Part shown: piece by piece, positions 1 through 14,400 of the stretch
How positions within the stretch are numbered: the first letter of the stretch is position 1
How the letters are laid out: each line of letters opens with the position of its first letter
DNA from: Cladopsammia gracilis
Taxonomy: Eukaryota > Cnidaria > Anthozoa > Scleractinia > Dendrophylliidae
NCBI GenBank assembly: GCA_022457155.1
Contig: JAJGOT010000343.1
Location: forward strand, 803,001-867,000
DNA: 64,000 nucleotides
Reading direction: 5' to 3'
Program-made: the position numbers and the translations under genes
Notes under the pieces: generated by a model
What the model saw: the letters and a program-made list of their open reading frames with translations, nothing else
What the model was told of the DNA's origin: nothing
Databases searched by the model: none

Positions 1-496
1 TTTTCCCACAAATTTAAACCACCTCAAATTAACCCCAGCCCTAAGCACTGCCTCTGGTATTGTTTCAGTAAGAATCAAACAAAGAATAATTATTTTAAAA
101 CTGTGTTGACATTCAAGTTCCTGGTTGTATTACTCAAGAATTGTAAGGCATGGCACATGTGTTAGTCTGTATCCAGTAAGCGGCAAATTGAGGCAGTTTC
201 CATAAAAAATTACTGATAAGTTGACAAGTTTATGATTGTATATTGTCCATCTTGCACCGTCGTGAATACTATACTACTATAGTAATGTTTGAAGTCTTTT
301 GTTTAGGTCTTTTGACCAATTATACCTCTTGTATTATTTTGTAGCAGGTATGATGTTGTTGTGCTCAGATAGTACATTGTATCTTAGAAGAAAACTTGTG
401 CCAACTTTAATACTTGAAAGAACCCTCAAATCCATAAGTTGTGCCTTCAAATTCTATAAGGAATATCTCATTTTTAATGTCTGAAATATATTCTAG
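1..496. other. intron / upstream part of TIGAR-like gene
   Basis: No coding exon is recognisable here. The stretch precedes a clear acceptor (AG at 495-496) of the next TIGAR-like exon, so it is most simply intron. The first coding exon of the family, which carries the RHGE catalytic motif, is not in the window. Confidence 0.5.
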
Positions 497-3487
497 GGCA
501 AATGGATACACTTTTATCTGAAGAAGGAATTAAACAAGCCCAGCTGGCTGGAGACAAACTGCAAGATGAACACTTCTCCCATGTGTTATCAAGTGACTTA
601 ACAAGGGCTCGAAATGTGAGTGCCTTGTTCTACATGTACTGCAAAGCAGTTGATGTAGAAAATTTGTGTGAAACATGTTTGATTGTTGTTAAGAAAGACA
701 CAGGTTCCACTGTTGAAAGACTTACTGTTTCTTCTGTTTCACCAATATGTACTGTGTAAAAACCGAGAAAATCTGTTGAGAGGTTTGCTAGCCTTGAATA
801 AGAAGCCCAAAAATTTGATCATGGTTGCTATGGTAATGAGACAAGACTGCCAAATTAGACTTCTCCGTAAACGAGAAAGCCTAAGCTACATGTATGTGAG
901 ATATTATGTCTAGTATCGCGAAACAAAACTCTCAAAAGACAGCAATAAGATCGTGTATATTTTATTTGGAAGACTGACCAAAAACTATATGGAGCCACCT
1001 TAATTTTATATTATCAGTTTTTAAATGCTCTATTGTATTTGTTAAAAAACCAAGGAGAAGTTAGTGGTTGCTTATTTCAAGGCACTGATTTGTCTCCTTC
1101 TCAAACCATTTGGACACACTGAAAATAAACCATTTAACCATAGGGAACTGAAAGAGACATTGTTCTATATTACAGAAAGCCAACTCTTTTTTTCGTGAAA
1201 ATGATGTGGTGTAATAAGTCTGAAAGTTGTTTGCAGGACTTTTGTGTCCTTGTCAGTTTTAGAGCTTTTTCACATTCTTTGTGACATCACTACCAAACAA
1301 ATTCGACAATTTCCATAATCCTGTCGGCTGTATCTGTTTAGCTTCCATGAACAAGCTATAGTAATTATATATTAAATACTGCCCGGTAGTAGGTTTTTTC
1401 AGTAAGTGACATTGTTAATAAAAGATAATTAAATTAAGCTTACTGGTAAGTCTTTAATTATGTGGTGAAATGAACTGATCATTAAGTTAAAAAGTATGCC
1501 AGTAATAACTTTAATCTTTCTGTTTAGACAGCAGAGGAAATTATAAAGAAAAGTCATTTCTGCTCTCACATAAAAATTGTGGAGGACTCTCGGCTTAGAG
1601 AACGAGTAAGTATGTTATGTGTATGCCTTTGTATGAACGAGTAAGTATGTTATGTGTAGTATGCCTTGCTATGAATGAGTAAGTATGTTATGTGCATGCA
1701 TGCCTTACTATGAACGAGTAAGTATGCTATGCCACTGTATGCCCAGCTATGCCACTGTATGCCTTGCTATGCCACTGTATGCCCTGCAATGCCACTGTAT
1801 GCCTTGCTATGCCACTGTATGCCTTGCTATGCCACTGTATGCCCTGCTATGCCACTGTATGCCTTGCTATGCCACTGTATGCCCTGCTATGCCACTGTAT
1901 GCCTTGCTGTGCCACTGTATGCCCTGCTATGCCACTGTATGCCCTGCTATGCCACTGTATGCCCTGCTATGCCACTGTATGTCCTGCTATGCCACTGTAT
2001 GCCTTGCTGTGCCGCTGTATGCCCTGCTATGCCACTGTATGCCCTGCTATGCCACTGTATGCCTTGTTATGCCACTGTATGCCTTGATATGCCACTGTAT
2101 GCCTTGATATGCCACTGTATGCCCTGCTATGCCACTGTATGCCTTGCTATGCCACCGTATGCCCTGCTATGCCACTGTATGCCTTGCTATGCCACTGTAT
2201 GCCCTGCTATGCCACTGTATGCCCTGCTATGCCACTGTATGCCTTGCTATGCCACTGTATGCCCTGCTATGCCACTGTATGCCTTGCTATGCCACTGTAT
2301 GCCTTGCTATGCCACTGTATGCCCTGCTATGCCACTGTATGCCTTGCTATGCCACTGTATGCCTTGCTATGCCACTGTATGCCCTGCTATGCCACTGTAT
2401 GCCCTGCTATGCCACTGTATGCCCTGCTATGCCACTGTATGCCCTGCTATGCCACTGTATGCCCTGCTATGCCATTGTATGCCCTGCTATGCCACTGTAT
2501 GCCCTGCTATGCCACTGTATGCCTTGCTATGCTACTGTATGCCCTGCTATGCCACTGTATGCCCTGCTATGCCACTGTATGTCCTGCTATGCCACTGTAT
2601 GCCTTGCTATGCCACTGTATGCCCTGCTGTGCCACTGTGCTTCGTGATCACAAATAGTTGTATCTGGGCATGCTAATCACAGTTTGATTATAAAAAATGG
2701 GGATCACCGAGCTCATTTTTTAGTTATAAGCATGTAAAACACAAATGAAGGGTATTTGACAGGTTGTACTGTTACTATGGTAACCTGTTACATCATGATA
2801 ATGAACACAACTTGTTCATCAATGACTGGGCATTTTTTATACCAATATTTTATTGTAGCTTCAACTTTAATATAAAGAATTTGATCCATCAAAGTGTAAG
2901 TGATGGAAAATGTAGGAACTATTGCAATTAAGACACCTTAATTTTTTGTTGTTGTTGTTAAATTTTAGTGCTATGGTGCAGCAGAAGGATGCTCAAAACA
3001 ACAATTTCTGCAAATGGCAGCACAAAACAACGTAAAACCACATAAGTTTACCCCAAACGGAGCAGAAACACTTGACCAGGTCAGGAAAAGAGTTGCAGAG
3101 TTCTTTGATTCTATTGTTCTTCAAATTGCAAATTCATGCGTTAAGAGCTCTGCTGGTCAAGCCCAGAATGACATTTGTGTTGATCATCAAATGAAGAATG
3201 GTTCAGTTACATCAGAACAGGAGATGGATGAAAGCCTTGAGCAATTGTGCTTGGCCAATGTTCTGGTCGTCAGTCATGGTGGAGCTATACGACAGTTGCT
3301 TTATTACATTCTTGATGAGTTTGCATCAGAGTTTTCAGTGGAATCTCGCAGTTCAAGAATTGCAAATGTGTCACCAAACACTGGTGTTACAAAATTTAAA
3401 ATATTTTTAAACAAGCAAACAAAATTAATAGAGTTTGTTAAGTTCATCTGTTTGCATAATGCAGAACATCTAAAAGAAGCCAAATAA
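497..3487 (+). CDS. tigar: TIGAR-like fructose-2,6-bisphosphatase (3' part, three exons)
   Basis: Histidine-phosphatase (phosphoglycerate mutase) family protein resembling TIGAR, a cytosolic enzyme that lowers fructose-2,6-bisphosphate and slows glycolysis. Three coding exons are visible: 497-615, 1528-1605 and 2969-3487, with AG acceptors and GT donors (GTGAGT, GTAAGT). All junctions keep one frame and the stop is TAA at 3485-3487. Exon one reads LSEEGIKQAQLAG and SSDLTRAR, exon two ends in DSRLRER, and exon three has GAETLDQV, the second catalytic histidine in VVSHGG, and SPNTG. These are the family landmarks in order. The N-terminal exon with the phosphohistidine RHGE motif lies outside the window, so the gene is partial here. 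An AATAAA lies at 3695-3700 as a possible polyadenylation signal. The assignment to TIGAR rather than another PGM-like phosphatase rests on those motifs and is fairly secure. Confidence 0.85.
616..1527 (+). other. intron of TIGAR-like gene
   Basis: Bounded by a GTGAGT donor and a TTTAG acceptor. AT-rich and without recognisable genes or repeats. Confidence 0.7.
1722..2638. repeat. 20-bp minisatellite in TIGAR-like intron
   Basis: About 46 tandem copies of a 20-bp unit (TGCTATGCCACTGTATGCCC, with the last C often T). Most variants are single transitions. Because 20 is not a multiple of three and the unit has no stop, all three + frames are open and encode the same 20-residue repeat. These reading frames are by-products, since the block lies inside an intron (1606-2968). 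A few degenerate copies (GAACGAGTAAGTATG repeats at 1600-1725) precede it and duplicate the splice donor region of the exon ending at 1605. Confidence 0.95.
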
Positions 3488-3849
3488 CAGTAAATGTTTT
3501 AGTTCAGAAACTACATTCGATTTATTTAAAAATGTGGGCTATTACATAATGGGTCAAACTTGTATCTAGTTGCTATTTACAGTAAACTCTCATTAAGGCA
3601 GACATTCCTGTAAGGCAGAGACCTTTGTTTTTGTAAGGTGGACATCAATAATTATTATTGTAAAATTCATTAATAATTCATAACAGTTATGACCAATAAA
3701 TAGGCAGTATTTGAGTCACATGTATACCTTTGTAAACCCCAATACAAATCAACTGAGTTGATGAATTATTACACAGTAGAATTAACTTTTGATACAAACA
3801 CTTGCTCAGCTAATTAGTATTTGTTAACTTTTCATACAGATCTCTACTC

Positions 3850-3869
<20 letters not shown>

Positions 3870-3888
<19 letters not shown>

Positions 3889-3962
3889 AATCTGTATGGG
3901 CGTTTACAATGGCAAGCCATTGTAAACGCCCTATCAGATCAGACGCAAATATATTATGGCGT
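3870..3962. repeat. foldback element (MITE-like)
   Basis: Perfect 16-bp arms GGGCGTTTACAATGGC at 3898-3913 and its complement at 3916-3931 are separated by 2 bp. Imperfect pairing extends outward to about 3870 and 3962, so the whole block is one palindrome of about 93 bp. Confidence 0.6.
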
Positions 3963-6900
3963 GACATTTCCTTTGGTTTTGACATCTGAGAAAAAAATTA
4001 AATCGATCAAACTCTCGGCTATAAGCCGAACCCCCTTGTTTGGACTTTATTTGGCAGATTGAAGTCAAAATTTTTCAAAAAATAGGTCGGCTTATAGGTA
4101 AATAACTACGGTATTACTAGTCTACTACTTGGCTGGTTCTGGCTGAATTGCCCACTCCAGAAACTATTAAAAATACCATTGATATTACTCTTTAAAGTGC
4201 AGGTTTGGGTGATGTTTGATGTAAGCCTAATTTTTCCAATTTCTTTTGTTTTCAGCACGTGCATGTGCTATGCTTAAACTTCGTGGCACTTGGCCTACGG
4301 TATACATTTGTATGTGAACACACAGTGCTATGTCCTAGCGTTCCTACATGTACTCTGAATTCCATTGTGCCATTCTAACAAAGGAGACTTGAATAATTAC
4401 ACCCGGGTGAGCTGAGCCTGCACATAAAAGAGTATTATGGTATTTTTCAACACCTTTCATAAAACCTACAGGGTTGAAACTCCTGCGACATTCCTCCATT
4501 TTCATAAACAACACTTGCTTGCCTAAAAATAGACTTGCATTTCATGATACTTGTGACCATCTGGAAGCTGTCGGTGATAATTTAAATATGTATTTATTGT
4601 ATTATCTTATTTTCATTCCCATGGCATCTGATGACTTACAGGTCAACTATAATGACAAGTATTTTTCTAGACTAGACACAAGCATTAAATTGTCTTGTAT
4701 CTTCTCAATAAATGTGCATGATTATTTGCAGTTTGACGTAGAGTTGTTGATTTACATTTGCCTGTTTCGTTTGAAATCTTAATTTTGTACTTTTTGGCAT
4801 TATTGCAATAGCCAGGGCTTACATAACATCAGAACAGTTATAACTGTGACTCTGGCAATTTCTGTCAAGACTCCATACAAAACAAATATAAATTGTCATT
4901 TTCCTAAAACATAACTTGCGCCCCTTTTCAACCTTGTCCTTAAAAACACTACAGCTATAAACTTTGATTAAACATGACAACTACAGATAACTTAGATTAA
5001 ACATGGCAAACAGAGTAGTACTCATGACCTGATTCTCACACGGTCAGAGGCTGTTTGTTTGCATTCATGTCTCTTCCTGTCTGATTCCCTTTCTTTAAAG
5101 GGGCCATGTCATCTATTTTTAGTATCACTTTGAAAAGCCAAAGAACATATTTGTTTCAATGGAAACCCACAAATAATGGTCCAGTTTTCTACTAGTGCAC
5201 AGAAACTAGTATTTGTTATCTTTGGCTGCAGATGGCCAGGATGGAAATGGAAAGCAACTTGAGAAAATTGGACAATTTTTTCAAGTTCCTCCCGATTATT
5301 GTAGAAAAAATCACAGAAAAACGGATTATGAAGAAATCAGTTGATATTTCTTTCTTGGTGTTCCAAGAGCAATTTTATGTTTGAACAAAGGTACTTTGTC
5401 AACTATTTGGTGCATTTTGACCAAAACACAGCAAAATCTGTGTGACATGACATCATCTGACCGATGAATATTCCTACCAATTAGACTACTTTCAAACCAA
5501 TTCTTGAAATTCCTGATGGACAAAAACGACAACCACTCTGATTGGTGGAAATATTCCAAGGTCAGTGGAAACAGCCTTGTTTACATCTCGGGATTATCAA
5601 TGCCAATATTCATAGGTCTTGTCAAATGAGTCGGAAATTACAGTGTATTGGAATGACTACAAGGTCAAACGGTAAGTGTAACAGAAAGCTTACATTATGA
5701 CAAATGTAAACTTTTAAGGGAATGATTTTTTATATCACAGTTAACATGTACCTCTCCCAAATTCAAACAAAGCATGTGGGACATTTTTTCAAAACCAGAG
5801 ACAATTTCCTCTGATTCACACAGGTAGTTTAAGCCCTGATAATTTTATTTTTACTTTCACCTACTCAAACAGTTTTGTTTTCTCCAGAATAGCAAAAGAT
5901 AAAGTACCCTGTGAGCAGAAGTAATTTGTTTCTGCCATATGTACCAGCGTACAAAAAGTAACTTTTCACACACCAGTACATAAGGTGAAAAAATACACTC
6001 TGCATGCAATATGCTTCCAGGGTAAAGCTAAAGCAAATATCTTCAAAATGGAGTTTTGAGACAAAGTTAAACCTGTTACTAGGAATGAACATGCTAAGAC
6101 GTGGTTACCTACTGTGAAAAACAGTGACTTGCAAGAATGACGTCTTGGAAAAAGTCACATCAAGGAAAATGGTGTTCACGCGGGGAGATTCCACTGTAAT
6201 TACATTGTGCAAAATAAAGACAGAAATCTTTAATGTCCAATATATATATTTATAATGTATAGTTTGTATGTTACATTACTTTGTTGACAAATAACAAAAT
6301 TAATCATATAATAATATCGATTGGTAAAAACCAACGCTAAACCACTAAATTTTTCATATTATATTTTGAAAAGCTCTTTACCATTCACAAAGAAGACTGC
6401 TATTTCACCACAGTACAAAAATATGGTGCATTTCTTTTGAAGTAACTGGCAATGAAAGTATATGGCAGTTCAGTTACGATTTTGCTCAATGTTAAAAGCA
6501 AGTAAAATGAGAAAAATTATTAATACTAAATAAATTTATAGAGATTTAAGTTAATGGGGGAACGATTTTCTAATTCCAGTGCAAACACCACTTGACAATT
6601 TGCTATTTTTTAGCGTTTAAAATAATGGAAACTTGATTCATCATTGGCCAATTGAAGCTAAAGCCATCGCAACTTTAACAAAAAGATATGTTCAAGTTGT
6701 AAAACACTAGTCACAAATTATGTTGAGTGGAAGAGCAAGCCACTGTCAGCACTGTAAAAGGTAAGTGGATCAAGGGATGGTTACTTCAAAAGTGACACCA
6801 AAACTTCTCTTTTCTTAAGTTTAAAAATAGTTGTACCTGGTTCTGTATCTAAAAGAAATTTTCCTTATAATTTTAGACTATTCATCAGAGACAAAAGATA

Positions 6901-7307
6901 GTTACAGCAAAAATAGGAAACATTCCAATATGCTGTTCATTATTTTATTTACATAGGACAAACTAGTTTGAAATATTATCTCCCTAATTTGCCTTTAGTT
7001 AACAACTGGACAATCAGGCAACACACTGCATTGTTATATAGCTGGAGTTTTTCTCAATACAACGCGCGCATTGATTGGTTGATTCATCGTCACATGACAT
7101 CTAAAAAACAAACTGTTTTGTGTTAAGCGGGCAACATTTACGAAAACGGGCAACAATTTTGACGTCAGAGGGTAACATTGCACTGTTGCCCGCTTGCGCA
7201 CGTGATCAGACCATGACAAAAGGTGGCATGATTATGATGGATCGAGTGCTCGGCACGTTTTTCAAACTGTCTTGTGTTGTTTTTTTTTTTGCTGCTATAT
7301 AACAAAT

Positions 7308-7421
7308 CACTTAATGACTGATCCCTTGGGAAACAGTAATTTTGTTTCCCTCGAATCTCGATGTTTCCCTCGACCTCGGGAAACAAAATTCACTGTTTCC
7401 CTTGGGACCAGTCATTAAGTG
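7308..7421. repeat. foldback element with TIR CACTTAATGACTG
   Basis: Inverted arms begin CACTTAATGACTG at 7308 and end CAGTCATTAAGTG at 7421. The inner part repeats TTTCCC(T/C)CGA-type words around CCCTTGGGAAACAG. It is a small non-autonomous DNA element by shape; the superfamily is not clear. Confidence 0.6.
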
Positions 7422-8180
7422 TTTATTATTGCAGGTTAATGCTGTGTCATAAAGGTATACATTATAATACCTTTGGTCTCTCCAAGACCTGGAAGTAAAC
7501 TCTCCAATTATAGCAATTAAGGTGTCTGAACATGTCCAGTAGTGCAGGTTATGACTGTAGTGTATTTAATGAGCAAAGACGAGTACAAAACAATGGGACA
7601 AAGTTCATGTTACCCGCCTATGCTCAGTTATACTTAAGCTCCACAAGTTGAAGCAGGATATCTTAAGTACAGTTAATCTGTACTGTTTTTGTTAACTTGT
7701 AAAAATCTTCATTGAAAAAATACTAACTACAAAACAGCTTTACATTATTAATTTCCTGGTTTTTTTTTGTTTTGTGTTAATGAGAGTAACAATCTATACA
7801 TGACTGACGGCATTTAAAAGAGTAGCAATATGCTACTTTATAATATTATTTAACAGCAATGAAGAATCAAGATTCTATGAATATATCTAATACATGTAAG
7901 TCGCATGCAAGTAAGCTGAACAGAAACAGAAGTAGAGAGGAACATATGTACTTTTCTCAATGTACACTTATAAACCAGCTTCAAATTGTAACACCCACGT
8001 GCACTGTATCTTTTTTACAAGATTCGGGCCACAAGGTCATAGTTTTATATGCATGTTTGCATTTAATTGAATTACATCATTCTTTTAAGACTTGAATCAC
8101 ATAAATTTTATCTGTATTATTTTTTTATTCTGAGCTAAAAATAGAAAAAAAGCTTTATAGAGAAAATCATAGTTGTTATT

Positions 8181-8347
8181 GTGTGGTTTCAGAAAATATC
8201 CATGCCTACCCCATGGAAGGTTACTCCCAAGGGGGAGGGGGATCTCAAAAGCATGAAGTTAAAATGGAATGTCCAGAGGGGGAGGGGGAGGCAGTCCAAA
8301 GCAAACAATGTGGGAGGGGTAGGATGTTTTATGGAACAACACATTGT
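8181..8347. repeat. MITE, same family as 14549-14760
   Basis: Arms run from TTTCAGAAAATATCCATGCC to a complementary GGGTAGGATGTTTTATGG. The interior has GGGGGAGGGGG tracts. The sequence ATCC-ATGCCTACCCCATGGAAGG is shared with the copy inside the TEAD gene at 14549-14760. Confidence 0.6.
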
Positions 8348-8426
8348 ATGGGCTGAGTAACAGCTGTTAACAATAGTATAACAAAACAATAAAATAATAA
8401 CATGTTAGAAGGAAAATATAGTGTTT

Positions 8427-11400
8427 TTAGTCTTTTACAAGTCGGTAAATATGATGCTGTGCTCCATGCTCACTTGTTGACACCTCAAAGACGTAAGCGA
8501 GACACAGCAATGTCTCCTGCGTTTCCCTGTTTGACAACACCTATAGGAAACAGTCAAAATATGGTAAGTTTACATGTAAGGACCTACTGTAACACAAAAA
8601 TGGTATTATCTGTAGTCTAGCCTAGTTTTCTTATTGCCTTTCCTCTGCCAGGAGAACAAAAACAACTGAAAAAGAGAGAAACACTGCAAAGAAATTGTTC
8701 TCCAATAGCCCAAGGCTAGTGGATTTTTCCTGTTGACTTGGCAGATTTAATTCACTTTTGCCTAATTGTCACTGTTGTTTTTTATGTGGCAGATAAACTA
8801 AGGCAACTACCCAATGTAATCTTTCCTTTTACTTTCACACACTGTGGAAATTCCAGAAAATTAAAACTACCAAAAAGTAACACAATCTATTTGTCGGATG
8901 CTTTGTACTTTTGTGTAGTTTTTGTAAGAATTAACTCACCAAATATTGCAATTTTGTCATAACAATTTAAAAGCCAAATTATCGCAGCATGATTTTTGTG
9001 CATTCTTAACTTCATGGAAATAAGAGGCATTATTAGAGTAGAATAATTTGTTATGAATAAAGCTCAAAATCAAAAGAAAGTCATACCTGTAGTATAGTGA
9101 AGTTTTCCAACACACTGTTCATCATGTATTTCTCAGGCAACTGTTTGAGCTTGTGAACAAAATTGATCATGTACTCGCACATTGGAGATTTGTGGATTCG
9201 GTAGACAAAACGACTGTTTTCATAGTGTCCAAACTCAGTCTGCAACAAAGAGACAAAACAAAATTTAATTCAATCCGAAACATTTCATAGACCTTAATCT
9301 TTAAAAACCCCTAAGACGAATGCCATTTTTTTCCATATTGATAAATACTGTACTAACTCTGCCCCCATGTGTGATATACCATTTGAACACTTTCATAAAT
9401 CATATCAGCATTTATGAAGGAAGTTATGGTTTTCATAGAAATGAGTTAAAAAACAATTAAATGAAAACATTAAATAATGTCGTGATATTTTTATATGTTA
9501 GGTGTACCCCTAAATTATAGCTTATTTTGCAGCTCTAAGTGTATGGATTAATGTGGCACATGTCTCAGACTATGGAAGTACTCAAAAAAACTTCAAAAGT
9601 TATAGGGGTAAAAAACTACTGGTACATCATAAATAGGAGGGAGCATAATTTTATGCTTTCAACAAGCAGATCTTTACAAGACAGTTTTGGTGGAAAAAAT
9701 TCATACAAATCTACCAAATATTGGCCAAGGTGTGACATCACGAGCCAACTGGCACTCACAGGGCTTAAAAAACAACAACAACAACAAATAAACAAAACAT
9801 GGATGTAATGTAATTCTACATAGCTATAAATTTTATCTCACCTCCACTTTCTCAACCACTTGTTTTCCAAAGGAGCAAACTTTTGTGGAACATGTAATCG
9901 TCATATTTTCATTTGACTCATACCTGAGTATAAAAATAATAAATTTAATTTATAAGTTAATGATACAAACTTTTCTGAATGTTGATGATTAAGTAATGCT
10001 TCAAATAAGAACTATAGTAAACTTCATTGTTCTGCGGCATTGGCTCTTTCCCACATAGAATGTCTTTGATTTTAAGAAATATTTATAGAGGGGGGCTGAT
10101 GGTTCATAATTATATTTCATTATAAAAATACAGAAAATCCATTTGCGTCAAATATATTTTAGGAAATGTTCGTGCTTAACCAATCAGAATAGCAGAAGAC
10201 AATAGCTTCTAATTTTGCTCCTTTGATGAAGTTCCCCAAATACAATATCTTTTAAAAATTGCATGTTGTGCGATTGGGTCTCAAAATACTTGAAACCTTA
10301 AAAAATTAGACTTTATGCACCTTGAGCCTTAACTTTTTAGCGGTTTTTGAGTCTCGGCCAATGAGATCACTAGTTGTAACAATGAAAAAAGTTGACATTC
10401 CATCATGCATTGCCATTCAGCACTATCCTTCTTATGCAGATCATAACTTAAACAGATTCTTTTTTAACAGTCGAGGTTCATAGATAGGGGTGGTGAATGG
10501 AAAATTTGAGAGTTTACGAGACACAAGACTAGCATTTTTTGCTACGAGCCAGAGAATACTTTTTTAAATGCGAGACTTTTTGAGGCTGGAGGTATATGAA
10601 AGGGTAGGGATTTCACGAGTTGAAGTATATGAAAGGGTAGGGATTTCACGAAGAATAGGAAAGGGCAGCGAAAACATGATTATTTTGAAGTATACAAAAA
10701 GGCAGGGAAAACTGCCATCTAAGTATTATAAAAGCGCCTTTCAAAATATATAAAACAGACGCACGTCAGGGCTATATGAACGGGGTACTATTTTCAATGC
10801 AAGGCATATGGAAGGGGTACCATTTTCAATGAAAGGTATATAAAAGGGGTACCTTTTCTGTCAAAAACGGTATATGAAAGGGTAAGGGTTTGGACCTCGG
10901 GGCGGAGCATCCCCGTACAAAACTTTGTTGAGTACCCCCCCCCCCCCCCCCCCGGGACTACAGTGATCTGAGACCTTAATTTTTGAAAGACCATTAGCCA
11001 GTCACCCCTTTAGATGGGCAATCAAAAGTTTATGGGATAGAGAAATCTAACTTTAACACTTACGTGCTTGAGACACCATAGAATGCACCGGCCTCATCAT
11101 GGATATTTGTGTTGAGATCAGCCTAGAATTATGAATGAAACAAATGTAACTCTACCATAACTTTCCAAAACAGAGAGATTTATTAATAAGTGTATTGCTT
11201 TCAAAGAAACTGTACAATGTATGACAACACAGTAATTACAGTGGAACTGATTTTCAACACTCTTGAACTTAATGGCTTCAAATAAAAGTGTGTTTGTTGA
11301 GGGGTAGCTGTCTCAAGGGCTGTGCATATTGTCATATTTGCTGTTAATGTGCGGTTCTTATGAGGGGCAGTGCTCATTTGTGGTGGCACTGCGCATTTCC

Positions 11401-14400
11401 CTTTCGTAAACGGTCGTTGCCATTTTAGCGACACTTAGAAAAATTTTCACAAATTTTAGAATTATTTTTTCTATCAGAAAAAGAAAAATGGAATATAATT
11501 ACCTGGAATCGAACCCGGAACCTCTGCATGCTAACATCTCTCTCTTACCACTAGACCACTGGGTTGATCCGGCAAACCCACGAAAAATTTAATTATAAAA
11601 CATGCTTTTCTTAATATATATCAATAACGGGTCACCCTAACCCTAAATCTCACCTAACCGTGAATCTAGCTTAGATCTAATAATCGCTTTACCTAGGCCC
11701 AATTTGATCTAATAATGATAGCCTATTTTCGTCCCAATCCAGGCATAAACTAGAGAGAAATAGCATCGACCATTACAAGAAGGCTTGGTTACTAATGAAT
11801 GCTAATGATGGCATCGACCGTTAAAAATGGCATCGACCGTTTGCTAATAATGGCATCGACCGTTAAAAATGGCATCGACCGTTTACGAAAGGGAAATCAG
11901 CGGTGGCACTTTTTCAGGAAATACAGTGATCATGATATTAAGAAATTAACTTTTACTTACCCAGAATTTAACTAAGAAAAACACTGGCTGAGGTCCCTTG
12001 TCATATAATTCTTTGAGGCCTCCCTTCTTTTCTGGAAATTTGTCATAAATTTGTCTGATATCAACTGCCTACATATGGAATAAGAACAAAACAATTAACA
12101 CTAGCTGAAGAAACATTACAAGACTACTTCCACTGCACAGTTTGTTTGTGTAAAATAACCCTTAAACTCCAAAAAGTGACAAAAATCAAAATTCAAGGAA
12201 AATCCCAAATTTAATTTGAAAAACAAAATTTAATGGTACCACACAAAATGATTTTAACAAGATTACATACCTCAAGATGTGGATCACCAAGATCAGTGTT
12301 TGGACCCAAGTGAACAAACAAATGTTTATGGTACTGAAAACAAAAACAGAAAAAAATTACCCATGTACGTTAGTCATGGTTCGTACAACTTCAGACAAAT
12401 AAAATTCAAGGACTTTTCAAGGACAAAAAATAGTTTTCAAGGAATATGTTTTATTTACGAAATCGAAACTCTTTGTCCCCTGGTGCATGAAATTGAGGCA
12501 AAGATTACAACTTTGCTTCATGTACGCATTCACGTATTATACCGACATTTTCGCTAGTTATTTTCGGATTTTAAAAGTTGCTAGTGGCCAATTTTTTGGG
12601 CAAAAAATCATTTAATTTATCAGAAAAGTGGTAGGGTGTACACAAAGTCCTAAATTTCAAGAACTTTGCAATACCTAATAAAGAAATCAAGTACTTTTTA
12701 AGGACCTTAACCAAATTAAGGACTTTTCAAGACGACTGCTAAAATTCAAGACCTTTTCAAGATTGTATAAACCATGGTTAGTGTCAAACAAAAAATATTT
12801 TTTATAAGGACAGATTGATAGAACTCTATTAATAAGAGCAAGGTGATAATTTGTTTCCTATACTCACTGTCACACCTCTGTTACAGCCATGCTCCGTCAC
12901 GCATGACCAGTATTTTTGAAAATTTGAATGGAGTTTTCAAGTTTACGCATCGGTTTTGTAAATTCATTCCGAGATTTGGAATTTCCGTGAGAATTTTACC
13001 GCATTTTCGGAAACAAAGAGCAACAAAGTATCATTTTATTTGAAATGTTACATATCCGAACAATATTGGGTTTTTTATACGTAGTGAAGTTATTTTTCAG
13101 TCAACTCGTGACTGTGTTTTCCAGAGAGATCTTTAAGGTTTCATTCAAATCTTGGACGTTACAAAGAAATATTCAAATGCTCATTTCAGTCTTGTGGGTT
13201 AGGTCAGGCGTAATGGAGCATGGCTGTACTATAAATTCAGAACAATAAAGATCATGGTCATAAATTAATACAATATCTCCTGGTTTATTTTTCCGTCTGA
13301 CCTCCCAGTGTGACGCACTTCTCTTAACCTAGTGATGCAACCACTTCTTTAAAATACCAATTGAAATTTTTTTTTAGTCACCAGATTACTATACATAATT
13401 ATTAAGGACCACCTTTCCCAGAGGATGTCTAACCACAACATGTTTCAAATCTGCTATGACCAGGTTCACTGCTACATGTATTGTAAAAAGAAACTGAAAA
13501 GAAAAACAAGAAGTTTTGAAAGATCTACTCACAGATTCTGGGTCCATTCTTTGTTGTTCTAGGAATGCGGAGAACTCCACTAACCGCAGTGGCTGTAATC
13601 AAAACAAATAAAAGTATAAAAATAATACAGTTTATTTCTAATCTGCTTAACAATGCAGCAAATGTGCGTCACTTGGCAGGTTACTTAAATTGCTAAAATC
13701 ACATTTTGCAGACAAAACATAAATAATATATCGCTGGTCACATCACTGCTCACAACTGAACTTGTTATTTACACAGTTTTGTTTAAAATTTCTTTTACAA
13801 CAAACAGTGTTCAGAATTATTAATATATGAAAGCAGAGACCTAAGGTCTTACTATATTACTATGAAACAGTAGGATAATTTTTTCTTGAGTTATCTCATT
13901 TAACAAAGTCAGACATACCAGTTGGTGTTCCGGTACAGCTGTTCTTGGTGGCCATGCTGAACTGCCATGACCTGCAAAGGTCGGAGGCGTGGAGGACACT
14001 ACACCTCTGCTATATGAAGTACTCCTCTGAAGAGAAACACATATACAATCAAAGGTCATCAAATCTATCACTTTAATCTTTATTTAAGCAACATTAATTA
14101 TCCCACAAGAATGAATTTCAATGATAAACTCTGTTATACATGTACAACTATATTGTCATCTTACAAAGTTTAACGTAATTCTTACTACATTCATATAGCA
14201 GGTAAGTCTGGGGTGGTCTTACCATATCTTCAGGACTACTGACAACAGCTCCAGTGGGACTGGCAACTGAGGCTGTGGACACAGAACTTCCAGGAACAGT
14301 GGCTTGGACTGCTGGACTATCATATGGAGACTGTGAAGCGTTGTTGTAGCCGCCTGGCACTGGCTGACCCGCTCCAGATGGCCAGTATTGTTGCTGAAGG

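Larger units (their letters stand above)
3488..8426. other. intergenic region between convergent TIGAR-like and TEAD genes
   Basis: Both genes end toward this stretch, so it should hold two 3' UTRs. I see no supported coding exon. It contains small foldback repeats (listed separately) and AT-rich unique sequence. Short open frames here look random. Confidence 0.6.

Noticed and set aside
1685..2676. Several long Cys/Pro repeat reading frames on the + strand
   Set aside because: They are artefacts of the 20-bp minisatellite, which is open in all frames and lies in an intron.
11505..11575. Functional tRNA genes at 11505, 31330, 41860 and 42163
   Set aside because: A and B boxes are present but acceptor and T stems do not pair; they are tRNA-derived repeats.
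11634..11646. Telomere-like CCCTAACCCTAA
   Set aside because: Only two units, inside a Mutator-like element; not a telomere.
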